64,000 nucleotides of DNA from DATHBD01 sp035296325. Its GTDB lineage: Bacteria; Actinomycetota; Actinomycetes; Mycobacteriales; Micromonosporaceae. The DNA lies in NCBI GenBank assembly GCA_035296325.1, contig DATHBD010000012.1, positions 1 to 64,000 of the forward strand, in the 5' to 3' direction. The notes beneath the pieces are model-generated. The model had not been told where the DNA came from. It did no database searches and saw only the letters and a program-made list of their open reading frames with translations. Positions 49,326-57,406 of the stretch are shown one piece after another; position 1 is the stretch's first letter, and every line of letters starts with the position of its first letter. Made by a program: the position numbers and the translations under genes.

Positions 49326-49940
49326 GTGCTGGTGCCGACCAGTGATCATGTAGCGGGATTGTCCGTGCCGGAACGCGCCCACCTGGCGGTGACCGCCCGC
49401 CGGCGGGTGCGCCGCGTCGGGGCGCTCCTGGCCGCGCTCGGCGTGCTGGCGGCCGTCGGCATGGTCGGTTACCTGCTCAAGATGCAGGCAGATCTGCCGC
49501 CGGACCGTGATCCCACCCGACTGTGGCTCGTGGGGTCGCTCGCCGTGGTCCTCGTGGTGCTTTCGTTCGCCGTCCCGGTGATCGCGCTGCGCGAGCGGGC
49601 TCGGCACCCGGAGTTGCTGCTGGGCGCGGGCCGTAGCACTCGCAAGGCGGTGCTTCGGGCGCTGCGTGACGGACACACCCCCGACCCGCACATCGACGCG
49701 CTGGCGCGCGAGGCCGCGCGTCACCAGATGCACCTGCTGCGGGGATGGCGACGGTACCTGCCGTGGTTCTTCTGCGCCATGGCGGTGCTGTTCCTGGCGG
49801 GCATGACTCTGGGCCTGATGTCGGAGCCGTCGACGCCGGCCCTGGTTGCACTGGCGCTCGGCTCCATTGCGCTCGGTGTGGGCGGGCCCCACCTCTTCCT
49901 CAGCATCCGACGCTCGCGCCGCTACCTCGACAAGGCATGA
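49326..49940 (+). CDS. four-helix membrane protein, unknown
   Basis: About 204 residues (GTG at 49326; a second GTG at 49332). Helices are near residues 32-52, 68-88, 147-167 and 170-190, with a polar cytoplasmic segment between helices 2 and 3 (ELLLGAGRSTRKAVLRALRDGHTPDPHIDALAREAA). No family is recognised. ATG of a 29-codon ORF overlaps its stop. Confidence 0.7.
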   Translation: MLVPTSDHVAGLSVPERAHLAVTARRRVRRVGALLAALGVLAAVGMVGYLLKMQADLPPDRDPTRLWLVGSLAVVLVVLSFAVPVIALRERARHPELLLGAGRSTRKAVLRALRDGHTPDPHIDALAREAARHQMHLLRGWRRYLPWFFCAMAVLFLAGMTLGLMSEPSTPALVALALGSIALGVGGPHLFLSIRRSRRYLDKA

Positions 49941-50026
49941 CCTGGACCCGGCCCGGTCCCTGCACCATCGGCAACGCCGATCCAACGGCCAGCTGGCTCA
50001 ACGGCCGTCCCTGCACCATCACCTGA
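49937..50026 (+). CDS. candidate 29-residue peptide ORF coupled to the preceding gene
   Basis: ATG at 49937 overlaps the preceding TGA as ATGA and opens 29 codons. The peptide contains an imperfect internal repeat, GPCTIGN and GRPCTIT, reflecting a direct repeat of TCCCTGCACCATC. It has two Trp and two Cys. Coupling and repeat suggest it may be translated, but there is no homolog I recognise, and a chance frame cannot be excluded. Confidence 0.3.
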   Translation: MTWTRPGPCTIGNADPTASWLNGRPCTIT

Positions 50027-50341
50027 GTCGGGTAACGATCGTCGGGGGCGGGCGACTCCGGCGCGAATGCACATGGACGAGGCCCCCTGGCCACGTCGGG
50101 TAGGGGGCCTCGTTCGTCTCGACCGTGCCCGGGGATCGGCTGCCACAGCGAACACGGCCGGCTCTGAACCCCATGTTGCCCCCGCCCGCCGCCGGGCAAC
50201 CACACCGGGTGTGCGCATAACCCTTCTGGGCGGCGACTTCCCCCGCATGGGTCGAGGGTGGCCGTACCGGCCGGCGACCGACGCGCGACCCGCGCATGAT
50301 CGTGGAGACGTACGGTCGCCGAACAGGCACCCGGGTAGGGG
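49941..50341. other. 401-bp region between convergent genes, with two hairpins
   Basis: Apart from the 29-codon ORF (to 50026), this gap holds a strong hairpin (50075-50115) and a weaker one, GTTGCCC/GGGCAAC (50175-50200, 12-nt loop). It separates the rightward membrane-protein gene from the leftward trpD. No further gene was recognised. Confidence 0.5.
50075..50115. terminator. bidirectional hairpin terminator
   Basis: The arms ACGAGGCCCCCT (50077-50088) and AGGGGGCCTCGT (50102-50113) are perfectly complementary with a 13-nt loop, extendable by two more pairs. There is no U-tract, as is usual at high G+C. It lies between convergent transcription units. Confidence 0.7.
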
Positions 50342-51400
50342 TCAATCCACCGGTCGAAGCGATCGTGCCAGCTCAACCCATCGATGGACCAGCGCCGTGG
50401 CGGCGCCGGAGTCCACCGCACCCGCGGCGCGGTCCAGGCCGGCGCGCAGCGCCTCGCCGAGGTCGCCGCCAAGCCCGTCGCGGGCGGCGAGCGCGGCGGC
50501 GGCGTTGAGCAGCACGGCGTCGCGCACCGGACCACTCTCGCCGGCGAAGACCCGCCAGGCGACGTCGGCGTTGAAGGCCGCGTCCCCGCCGCGCAGATCC
50601 CCGGGCGCGGAGCGCGCAACGCCAAGATCGACGGCGTCCACCAACGCCTCGCGGACCGTGCCACCGGTCGCCACCCACACCCGGGTCGGCGCCGCCGTGG
50701 TGAACTCGTCCAGCCCGTCCTCGCCGCGGGCCAGCAGCACCGAGTCGCCGCGCCGGGCGAAGACCTCAGCCATCACCGGCGCCATCCGGGCATCCGCGCA
50801 GCCGACCGTGCCGGCCGTGGGCCGGCCGGGGTTGGTCAGCGGACCCAGGAAGTTGAACGCCGTCGGCACGCCGAGCTCACGACGGGTCGCCCCGGCGTGC
50901 CGCATGCCGGCGTGGAAGCGGGCGGCGAAGCAGAAGCCGATGCCGGCCTCCGTGACGCAGGTGGCGACCTGGTCCGGGCCGAGGTCGAGCGGGATGCCCA
51001 GGTACTCCAGCAGGTCGGCGGCGCCGCACAGCGAGGATGCCGCCCGGTTGCCGTGCTTGACGACCGGCACACCGGCGGCGGCCACCACCACGGCGGCCAT
51101 CGTGGAGATGTTGACGGTGTTGGCGCGGTCCCCACCGGTGCCGACCACGTCCACCGACGCGGTCCGGACCGCCTCGGGAAGCGGCACGCGCGGCGCGTTC
51201 GCCAGCATCACGTCGACCATGCCGGCGATCTCGCCCGGCGTCTCGCCCTTCGCCCGCAGCGCCACCACGAATCCGGCGATCTGCGATCCGGTCGCCTGGC
51301 CGGCCATGATCTCGGCCATCGCCCAGGCGGTGTCGTCGGTGGAGAGCTCCTCGCGGGACAGCAGCGCGGCGAGCAGCCGCGGCCAGGTGCGCTCAGCCAT
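50342..51400 (-). CDS. trpD: anthranilate phosphoribosyltransferase
   Basis: 352 residues from ATG 51400. VDVVGTGGDRANTVNISTMAAVV is the PRPP-binding loop; VVKHGNRAASSLCGAADLLEYLG, FCFAARFHAGMRHAGATRRELGVPTAFNFLGPLTNPGRP and LARGEDGLDEF are the conserved anthranilate and metal sites. It catalyses the second step of tryptophan synthesis. It lies next to the respiratory cluster as Rv2192c does in M. tuberculosis, and is last in a leftward trio after ctaG and a receiver protein (8-bp gap). Confidence 0.95.
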   Translation of the reverse strand: MAERTWPRLLAALLSREELSTDDTAWAMAEIMAGQATGSQIAGFVVALRAKGETPGEIAGMVDVMLANAPRVPLPEAVRTASVDVVGTGGDRANTVNISTMAAVVVAAAGVPVVKHGNRAASSLCGAADLLEYLGIPLDLGPDQVATCVTEAGIGFCFAARFHAGMRHAGATRRELGVPTAFNFLGPLTNPGRPTAGTVGCADARMAPVMAEVFARRGDSVLLARGEDGLDEFTTAAPTRVWVATGGTVREALVDAVDLGVARSAPGDLRGGDAAFNADVAWRVFAGESGPVRDAVLLNAAAALAARDGLGGDLGEALRAGLDRAAGAVDSGAATALVHRWVELARSLRPVD

Positions 51401-51408
51401 CGCCGGGC

Positions 51409-51825
51409 CTACCGGTGCGTCGGCAGGTTGACCGGTGCGCCGGAGTCGCGTTGGCGCAGCAGCGCGGCGACGGTCTGCGCGGTGAGCACCGGGTCCAGCG
51501 GGTGCAGGAGCGTCGCGTCCACCCGGGCGTACGCCGCGAGCCAGCGGTCCGCCGCCCGCGCGATCACGACGCACATCGGCGGCGGGTCGTCGAGTTCCTC
51601 CTTGAGCTGGCGGGCCAGGCCCAGCCCGCCGGCCGGCGAGGCCTCACCATCGAGCACCAGGGCATCGATGTCGGAGTTGTCGACCAGTCGCAGCACCTCG
51701 TCGGAGGATGTGGCCTCGACATAGCGCACCGACACGTCGGGGGCGGGTCGGGTGCCGATCGCCAGGCGCATCCGGTGCCGGACCTCCTGGTCGTCGCTGT
51801 AGAGCAGGACGGTGTGCTCGCTCAT
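51409..51825 (-). CDS. stand-alone receiver-like protein
   Basis: A 138-residue protein with a CheY-like receiver fold only: VLLYSDDQEVRHRMR (acidic pair), IDALVLDGEASPAGGLGLARQL (phospho-acceptor-type Asp) and CVVIARAADRWLAAYARVDATLLHPLDP, where the conserved Lys of the last strand is not in place. No output domain is present. ATG 51825 overlaps the ctaG stop. It is embedded between cytochrome oxidase assembly and tryptophan genes; the partner kinase is not in the immediate neighbourhood. Confidence 0.8.
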   Translation of the reverse strand: MSEHTVLLYSDDQEVRHRMRLAIGTRPAPDVSVRYVEATSSDEVLRLVDNSDIDALVLDGEASPAGGLGLARQLKEELDDPPPMCVVIARAADRWLAAYARVDATLLHPLDPVLTAQTVAALLRQRDSGAPVNLPTHR

Positions 51826-52856
51826 GTCGCGCTTGCTCCTTGGCGGGTCGCGGGTGCCGCAGGGATCGTACCGGCTGGCGCCGCTGGCGCGGCTGCGCCC
51901 TGGGTCGCCGCGGCCTGGGTCGCCGCGGCCTGTGCCGCTGCGGCGGCCTGGGCCTCTTCGCGGTCGAGCTGCCGATCGACCCGCCGGCTCTCCCGGTCGG
52001 CCGAGCGCATCCACTGCACCACCAGCACGGCGAGCATGGTGACGCTGACCACCTCACCGCCGGCCCACAGGATGCCGCCGGCCACCCGCTGGTCGGCGAA
52101 GGGATCGGCCCAGCTCAGCCCGAGCGACGGGTACCAGTCACCACCGACCAGGGTCTCACTCTGCATGATGGTGAGCCCGAGCACGGTGTGGAACGGCGTG
52201 GACAGGAACATCAGCAGCGCCCGGGCCGGGTAGGGCCACCGGTTGGGCAGCGGGTCCACCCCGACCAGTGGCCAGAAGAAGAGGCAGCCCACCGCGATGA
52301 AATGCACGTGCACCAGCTGGTGGGCGAGCGGGGAGCGCATGGTCAGGCCGTACAGCTCGGTGAAGTACAGGGCGAACGGCGTGACCACGAAGAAGCCGTA
52401 CGCCACCAGGGGAAAGGTCAGCACGCGGGCCACCCGGCTGTGCAGCACGGCGAGCAGCCGGGCCCGCGGGCGGTGCGGCAGCGTGCGCAGGGCCAGCGTC
52501 ACCGGCGCACCGAGCGCGAGGAAGATCGGCGAGATCATCGACATCACCATGTGCTGGCCCATGTGCGCCGAGAGCAACGTGGTGTCGTACGTCTCCAGGC
52601 CGGTGAGCGTGACAATCGCGATACCGCCGAGGCCCGGTACCAGGAACAGCAGCGTCCGCGACACCGGCCAGGAGTCGCCGCGGCGGCGCAGCAGCGCGAC
52701 GCCGTAGAGGTAGCACGCCGCGACCACCACCAGGCCCAGCGCCAGCCAGGAGACATGGATGTGGCCCAACATGGCGCCCACGGTCGGCGGCCCGAGCGGC
52801 TCGTCGCGCGGGACGTCGAGCGGTGCGGTGAGGAGGGCGGTGACCAGCGTTGGCAC
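51822..52856 (-). CDS. ctaG: cytochrome c oxidase assembly protein, CtaG/Caa3 type
   Basis: 344 residues with seven to nine membrane helices. The family segments GLETYDTTLLSAHMGQHMVMSMISPIFLALGAPVTLALR and VHVHFIAVGCLFFWPLVGVDPLP carry the conserved histidines likely to bind copper. It helps insert copper into cytochrome oxidase. The C-terminal 50 residues are an Ala/Gln/Thr-rich cytoplasmic tail built partly from a 15-bp repeat. It is divergent from ctaE with a 109-bp gap. Confidence 0.88.
   Translation of the reverse strand: MPTLVTALLTAPLDVPRDEPLGPPTVGAMLGHIHVSWLALGLVVVAACYLYGVALLRRRGDSWPVSRTLLFLVPGLGGIAIVTLTGLETYDTTLLSAHMGQHMVMSMISPIFLALGAPVTLALRTLPHRPRARLLAVLHSRVARVLTFPLVAYGFFVVTPFALYFTELYGLTMRSPLAHQLVHVHFIAVGCLFFWPLVGVDPLPNRWPYPARALLMFLSTPFHTVLGLTIMQSETLVGGDWYPSLGLSWADPFADQRVAGGILWAGGEVVSVTMLAVLVVQWMRSADRESRRVDRQLDREEAQAAAAAQAAATQAAATQGAAAPAAPAGTIPAAPATRQGASAT
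51901..51954. repeat. 15-bp tandem repeat in ctaG tail
   Basis: Two identical 15-bp units TGGGTCGCCGCGGCC (51901-51915, 51916-51930) followed by a diverged copy; on the minus strand they encode AAATQ pentapeptides. Confidence 0.7.
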
Positions 52857-52953
52857 GCTTCCAGGCTATGCCGGCGAAGCAGCGGCAGCACGCCTACCCC
52901 CGCCACACCGCCAACCACCCACCCCGGTGCGGAGCCCTGCGTGGATCGCGAGG

Positions 52954-52959
52954 AATAAT
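52954..52959 (+). promoter_or_regulatory. AATAAT -10 element of the ctaE-qcrCAB operon
   Basis: AATAAT matches five of six bases of the -10 consensus and ends 6 nt before the GTG at 52966, suggesting a leaderless ctaE mRNA. No convincing -35 is seen. Confidence 0.45.
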
Positions 52960-52965
52960 GCTCTC

Positions 52966-53565
52966 GTGACTGCGGCCCCAGCGACTGCCCAGAGCCAGAT
53001 CCACTCCCTGACCAGGCCCAACATGGTCAGTGTCGGGACGATCGTGTGGCTCTCCAGCGAACTGATGTTCTTTGCGGCGCTCTTCGCGATGTACTTCTCG
53101 ATCCGGGCGGCGGCGCCGGAGCAGTGGGCCGAGCACACCCCCCATCTCAACCTGCCGTACGCGATGACATTCACGGTCATCCTCGTGCTGTCGTCGGTCA
53201 CCTGCCAGATGGGCGTCTTCCGGGCCGAGCACGGCGACGTGCACGGCCTGCGCCGCTGGTTCACGCTGACCTTCGTGATGGGGCTGATCTTCGTCCTCGG
53301 GCAGGCGTACGAGTACACGACGCTGGTGCACGAGGGCATCAAGATCAACGGCGACGGGTACGGGTCGGTGTACTACCTGACCACCGGATTCCACGGGCTG
53401 CACGTCACCGGTGGCCTCATCGCCTTCCTGCTCATGATGGCGCGCAGCACGATGGGCCGGTTCACGCCGGCGCAGGCAACGTCGGCGATCGTTGTCTCGT
53501 ACTACTGGCACTTCGTCGACGTAGTGTGGATCGCGCTGTTCGCGATGATCTATTTCCTGAAATAG
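52966..53565 (+). CDS. ctaE: cytochrome c oxidase subunit III
   Basis: A 199-residue, five-helix subunit III of the aa3 oxidase. VGTIVWLSSELMFFAALFAMYFSIR, GQAYEYTTLVHEGI, YYLTTGFHGLHVTGGLIAFL and YYWHFVDVVWIALFAMIY are family signatures. It is the first gene of the ctaE-qcrC-qcrA-qcrB cluster encoding part of the actinobacterial III2-IV2 supercomplex. Subunits I and II (ctaD, ctaC) are not in the window. Confidence 0.95.
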   Translation: MTAAPATAQSQIHSLTRPNMVSVGTIVWLSSELMFFAALFAMYFSIRAAAPEQWAEHTPHLNLPYAMTFTVILVLSSVTCQMGVFRAEHGDVHGLRRWFTLTFVMGLIFVLGQAYEYTTLVHEGIKINGDGYGSVYYLTTGFHGLHVTGGLIAFLLMMARSTMGRFTPAQATSAIVVSYYWHFVDVVWIALFAMIYFLK

Positions 53566-53631
53566 GCGGCCGGGCGCCCATCCGGACGCCCACAGTCTTT
53601 CGAATACCGTTGTGATGACGAGGGTGAGGAC

Positions 53632-54555
53632 ATGACTGCTGACCGCACCGGTGGCGACACCGGCGGGGGCGACACCACCGGTGCGGGCACCGGAGGCACG
53701 CCCGCCGACCGAGGTGCGCCGAGCGCGGCCGGGACGCGACTCCCGCCCGCCGAGCTCACCCGGGCCGGCGCCCGCGCGGGTCGCAGCCGGCTGCGACGCC
53801 GGCTCGCCGCCACCGTCCGGCTGGTCGCGGCGCTCACCATCATGGGCGGCCTGTACACCGCCTTCGCCCCGGGCAGCGCCGCGGAGGACACGCCGCAGAT
53901 GTCGGACCAGGCGGCTGCCGGCAAGGCGCTCTACGACATCAGCTGCATCACCTGCCATGGCAGCAACGGCCAGGGCGAGACCGACCGGGGCCCCAGCCTG
54001 ATCGGCGTGGGTGCCGCCTCGGTGCACTTCCAGGTCAGCAGCGGCAGGATGCCGATGGCGCGCCAGGAGGCGCAGTCGCAGCGCAAGGAACCCCAGTTCA
54101 ACGAAGAGCAGACCCGTCAGCTGGCGGCCTACATCCAGGCCCTCGGCGGCGGTCCGCAGATCCCGGACAAGGAAGCGGTCGACCCCAGCGGCGGTGACCT
54201 CGCCAAGGGCGGTGAGCTGTTCCGGGTCAACTGCTCCGCCTGCCACGCGTTCTCCGCCGGCGGCGGCGCGCTCTCCGCCGGCAAGTTCGCCCCGACGCTG
54301 CGGCCGGCCACGACGACGCAGATCTACGAGGCCATGCTGACCGGGCCGCAGAACATGCCGGTCTTCGGGGACAACCAGCTGACGCCCGAGGAGAAGCGGG
54401 ACGTCATCGCGTACGTGCAGAACCTGAATGACCAGAAGGACCCGGGTGGCTTCAGCCTCGGCCGCTACGGCCCGACCCCGGAAGGACTGGTGACCTTCGT
54501 CGTCGGCATGGCGGCCCTGGTGCTCGCCACGCTGTGGATTGCAGGGAAGTCATGA
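53632..54555 (+). CDS. qcrC: cytochrome bc1 complex dihaem cytochrome c subunit
   Basis: 307 residues. An unusually long Gly/Thr-rich N-terminus (about 55 residues) precedes a membrane helix (VRLVAALTIMGGLYTAF). Two class I cytochrome c domains follow, with haem motifs CITCH (Cys105-His109) and CSACH (Cys201-His205), and a C-terminal membrane anchor. In actinobacteria this subunit replaces soluble cytochrome c and passes electrons straight to the aa3 oxidase. It overlaps qcrA by 4 bp (ATGA). Confidence 0.95.
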   Translation: MTADRTGGDTGGGDTTGAGTGGTPADRGAPSAAGTRLPPAELTRAGARAGRSRLRRRLAATVRLVAALTIMGGLYTAFAPGSAAEDTPQMSDQAAAGKALYDISCITCHGSNGQGETDRGPSLIGVGAASVHFQVSSGRMPMARQEAQSQRKEPQFNEEQTRQLAAYIQALGGGPQIPDKEAVDPSGGDLAKGGELFRVNCSACHAFSAGGGALSAGKFAPTLRPATTTQIYEAMLTGPQNMPVFGDNQLTPEEKRDVIAYVQNLNDQKDPGGFSLGRYGPTPEGLVTFVVGMAALVLATLWIAGKS

Positions 54556-55667
54556 CCACGATGCAGTCGGGCCCACGCCCGCACGGTGACCAGGGCGCCC
54601 CGACCGGGGACGAGTTCGACGTTGACGACCCGCGACTGACCCGGTTCGATCTGGTCCGCGAAGGGGCCCGGCGCGACGGCGTGGAGATCGTCCACTACGC
54701 GCCGCGCTTCCCGGTGCCCGGCACCCGGGCGGAGAAGCGGATCGAGCGGGTGATCGCGCTGCTGCTGGTGCTGACCGGGCTGTTCGCGCTGGCCTTCATC
54801 GTGGTCTTCGTGCTGCCGTTCCGGTACAACGCGTTGACCAGCGAAGGCTGGTGGTACACACCGCTGCTCGGTCTGACGCTCGGGCTGTCGCTCGCCGCGT
54901 TCGGGTTCGCCATCGTCGTCTGGGCCAAGAAGCTGCTGCCCGAGGAGGTGTCGATCCAGGATCGGCACGACGGTGCGTCGGCGCGGGACGAGCGCATGAT
55001 CACCGGCGCCACGATCGTCAACATGGCCGATGAGACCGGAATCACCCGCCGCCCGCTGCTCAAGGGCGCGCTGCTGGTGGGGCTGCTGCCACTGGGCGGG
55101 GCCGCCGCGGTGACGCTCGGCGGGCTGGTCAACGACCCGCACCCGAAGGACGAGGAGCCGTACTTCGAGACCGGCTTCAACCCCAAGTTCAACGGCGGCA
55201 AGCCGGTCCGGCTGGTCCGGGAGGACTACTCGCCGATCCGTCCGGCCGACGTCAGTGTCGGCGGCCAGGTCACCGTCTTCCCCGGGATCCCGCACGGGAC
55301 CACGAACGAGTGGGCGGACTCCCCCACCCTGCTGTTCCATCTGCGGGAGGCCGACGCCCGCACCGCCGAGGCCAACGCCCAGCGCCACGCGCTCAACGGC
55401 GGGATGCAGTGGGGCAACTTCGTGGCCCACTCCAAGATCTGCACCCACGCCGGGTGCCCGGCCAGCCTGTACGAGCAGCAGACCAACCGGCTGCTCTGCC
55501 CGTGCCACCAGTCGCAGTTCCAGGTCACCGACAATGCCCGGCCCGTCTTCGGTCCTGCTGCCCGCAGCCTGCCGCAGTTGCCACTTGACGTGGACGAGGA
55601 GGGATACTTCATTGCGAAGTCCGATTACAAGGTGGCAATCGGGCCGTCATTCTGGGAGCGGCCATGA
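54552..55667 (+). CDS. qcrA: cytochrome bc1 complex Rieske iron-sulfur subunit
   Basis: 371 residues, the long actinobacterial form with three membrane helices (two near residues 75-125, one near 175). The Rieske cluster is bound by CTHAGC (Cys297, His299) and CPCHQS (Cys316, His319). It takes electrons from menaquinol and passes them to cytochrome cc. RRPLLKGALLVG before the third helix resembles a twin-arginine-like signal. Both ends overlap neighbours by 4 bp. Confidence 0.95.
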   Translation: MTTMQSGPRPHGDQGAPTGDEFDVDDPRLTRFDLVREGARRDGVEIVHYAPRFPVPGTRAEKRIERVIALLLVLTGLFALAFIVVFVLPFRYNALTSEGWWYTPLLGLTLGLSLAAFGFAIVVWAKKLLPEEVSIQDRHDGASARDERMITGATIVNMADETGITRRPLLKGALLVGLLPLGGAAAVTLGGLVNDPHPKDEEPYFETGFNPKFNGGKPVRLVREDYSPIRPADVSVGGQVTVFPGIPHGTTNEWADSPTLLFHLREADARTAEANAQRHALNGGMQWGNFVAHSKICTHAGCPASLYEQQTNRLLCPCHQSQFQVTDNARPVFGPAARSLPQLPLDVDEEGYFIAKSDYKVAIGPSFWERP

Positions 55668-57292
55668 AGCGGCGTAAGTTCGACCCACGGGCCCTGCCGG
55701 CCTCCGCGGCGGGTCAGATCGACGACCGGCTGCAGGTAGCCAGCCCGATGCGGCGGATGTTCAACAAGGTCTTCCCCGATCACTGGTCATTCCTGCTGGG
55801 CGAGATCGCCCTCTACTCCTTCGTCGTGCTGCTGCTCACCGGCACCTTCCTGACGCTGTTCTACGACCCCTCGATGAAGGAGGTCGTGTACGACGGCAGC
55901 TACGTGCCGCTGCGCGGCATCGAGATGTCGGCGGCGTACTCGAGCAGCCTGGACCTCTCGTTCGACGTCCGCGGTGGGTTGTTCATGCGCCAGATGCACC
56001 ACTGGGCGGCCCTGCTGTTCATGGCGTCGATCCTGGTGCACATGCTGCGGGTTTTCTTCACCGGCGCATTCCGGAAGCCGCGCGAGCTCAACTGGATCAT
56101 CGGCATCCTGCTCTTCATCCTCGGCTTCACCGAGGGCCTGTTCGGTTACACGCTGCCCGACGACGCGCTCTCCGGCACCGGTCTCCGCGTCATGCACGCG
56201 GTCGTGCTGGCCGTTCCGGTGGTCGGCACCTGGATCGCCCACGGCGGCTTCGGCGGCGAGTACCCGGGCGAACTCATCATCGGCCGGTTCTACATCCTGC
56301 ATGTGCTGCTGTTCCCGGGCATCCTGCTCGCGCTGATCACCGCCCACATGGCCCTGCTGGTGAAGCAGAAGCACACCCAGTGGCCGGGCCCCGGCCGGAC
56401 CAACCACAACGTGATCGGCGTGCGGATGTTCCCGCACTTCGCGGCGAAGGCCGGCGGCTTCTTCATGGTCGTCTTCGCGGTGATCGCACTGATGGGCGGC
56501 ATCTTCCAGATCAACCCGATCTGGATCTTCGGTCCGTACCAGGCAGCGGTCGTCTCCGCGGCAAGCCAGCCCGACTGGTACGTCATGTTCATGGACGGCT
56601 CGGTACGGCTGTTCCCGGCATGGGAGATCCGTGCCTTCGGCTACACGTTGTCGCCGTTGTTCTGGCCGGCCATCGTGCTGCCCGGCCTGCTGTTCACGCT
56701 GCCGATGCTGTACCCGTTCCTGGAAGCCCGGTTCATGAAGGACCGGGAGGCCCACCACCTCCTGCAGCGCCCGCGCGACGTGCCGGTGCGGACCGGACTC
56801 GGCGCCATGGCGGTCAGCTTCTACCTGGTGCTGACGCTCTCCGGGGCGAACGACGTCATCGCTGAGAAGTTCGACATCAGCCTCAACGCGATGACCTGGG
56901 CAGGCCGGATCGGTCTGCTGATCGTGCCGCCGATCGCGTACTACATCGCCTACCGCATCGCCCTGGGGCTCCAACAGCACGACCGTGAGGTCCTCGCCCA
57001 CGGGGTGGAGACCGGCATCATCCGGCGCATGCCGGACGGCCGGTTCATCGAGGTGCACCAGCCGCTTGCGGCGCCCGACGAGCACGGACACACCGAGCTG
57101 GATTACGCCGGCTGGGTGGTGCCCAAGAAGATGAACCGGGTCGGGGCGCTGGCGCCGGTGGTCAAGGGCTTCTTCTTCCCGATCGAGCGCAGTGTGCCTC
57201 CGTCCCCCGCTCCCCTGGAGTCCGGCTCGCCGCCCGAGGCGCCCGTGTCGCCGGCGCCGCGCCGGGAGATGGTCGGCGGCGGCCAGCAGTAG
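55664..57292 (+). CDS. qcrB: cytochrome bc1 complex cytochrome b subunit
   Basis: A 542-residue cytochrome b. GGLFMRQMHHWAALLFMASILVHMLRVFF contains haem-ligand histidines, GYTLPDDALSGTGLRVMHAVV is the Qo-side region, and QPDWYVMFMDGSVRLFPAWEI carries the PDWY form of the PEWY motif. The C-terminal 120 residues are a cytoplasmic extension typical of actinobacteria. This subunit is the target of Q203-type inhibitors in mycobacteria. A strong terminator follows. Confidence 0.95.
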   Translation: MKRRKFDPRALPASAAGQIDDRLQVASPMRRMFNKVFPDHWSFLLGEIALYSFVVLLLTGTFLTLFYDPSMKEVVYDGSYVPLRGIEMSAAYSSSLDLSFDVRGGLFMRQMHHWAALLFMASILVHMLRVFFTGAFRKPRELNWIIGILLFILGFTEGLFGYTLPDDALSGTGLRVMHAVVLAVPVVGTWIAHGGFGGEYPGELIIGRFYILHVLLFPGILLALITAHMALLVKQKHTQWPGPGRTNHNVIGVRMFPHFAAKAGGFFMVVFAVIALMGGIFQINPIWIFGPYQAAVVSAASQPDWYVMFMDGSVRLFPAWEIRAFGYTLSPLFWPAIVLPGLLFTLPMLYPFLEARFMKDREAHHLLQRPRDVPVRTGLGAMAVSFYLVLTLSGANDVIAEKFDISLNAMTWAGRIGLLIVPPIAYYIAYRIALGLQQHDREVLAHGVETGIIRRMPDGRFIEVHQPLAAPDEHGHTELDYAGWVVPKKMNRVGALAPVVKGFFFPIERSVPPSPAPLESGSPPEAPVSPAPRREMVGGGQQ

Positions 57293-57309
57293 CAACGTCG
57301 CACGTCCGG

Positions 57310-57349
57310 TGATCCGGTAGAGCTGGGGGCACCCAGCGCTACCGGATCA
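57310..57349. terminator. strong hairpin terminator after qcrB
   Basis: TGATCCGGTAG (57310-57320) pairs perfectly with CTACCGGATCA (57339-57349), and the inner GCTGGG/CCCAGC adds six pairs after an A-G mismatch, leaving a 4-nt loop. It lies 17 bp after the qcrB stop. It marks the end of the respiratory operon. Confidence 0.85.
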
Positions 57350-57406
57350 TTGCTATGCAGCCTGTGGCGCGTTGTACCTGTGCAGCCGCTGACAGGAGGA
57401 CTCCTT

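Noticed and set aside
57310..57349. An operator for the downstream secreted-protein gene
   Set aside because: The two-part, nearly perfect hairpin directly after qcrB is better explained as a terminator; the downstream gene starts about 60 bp later.
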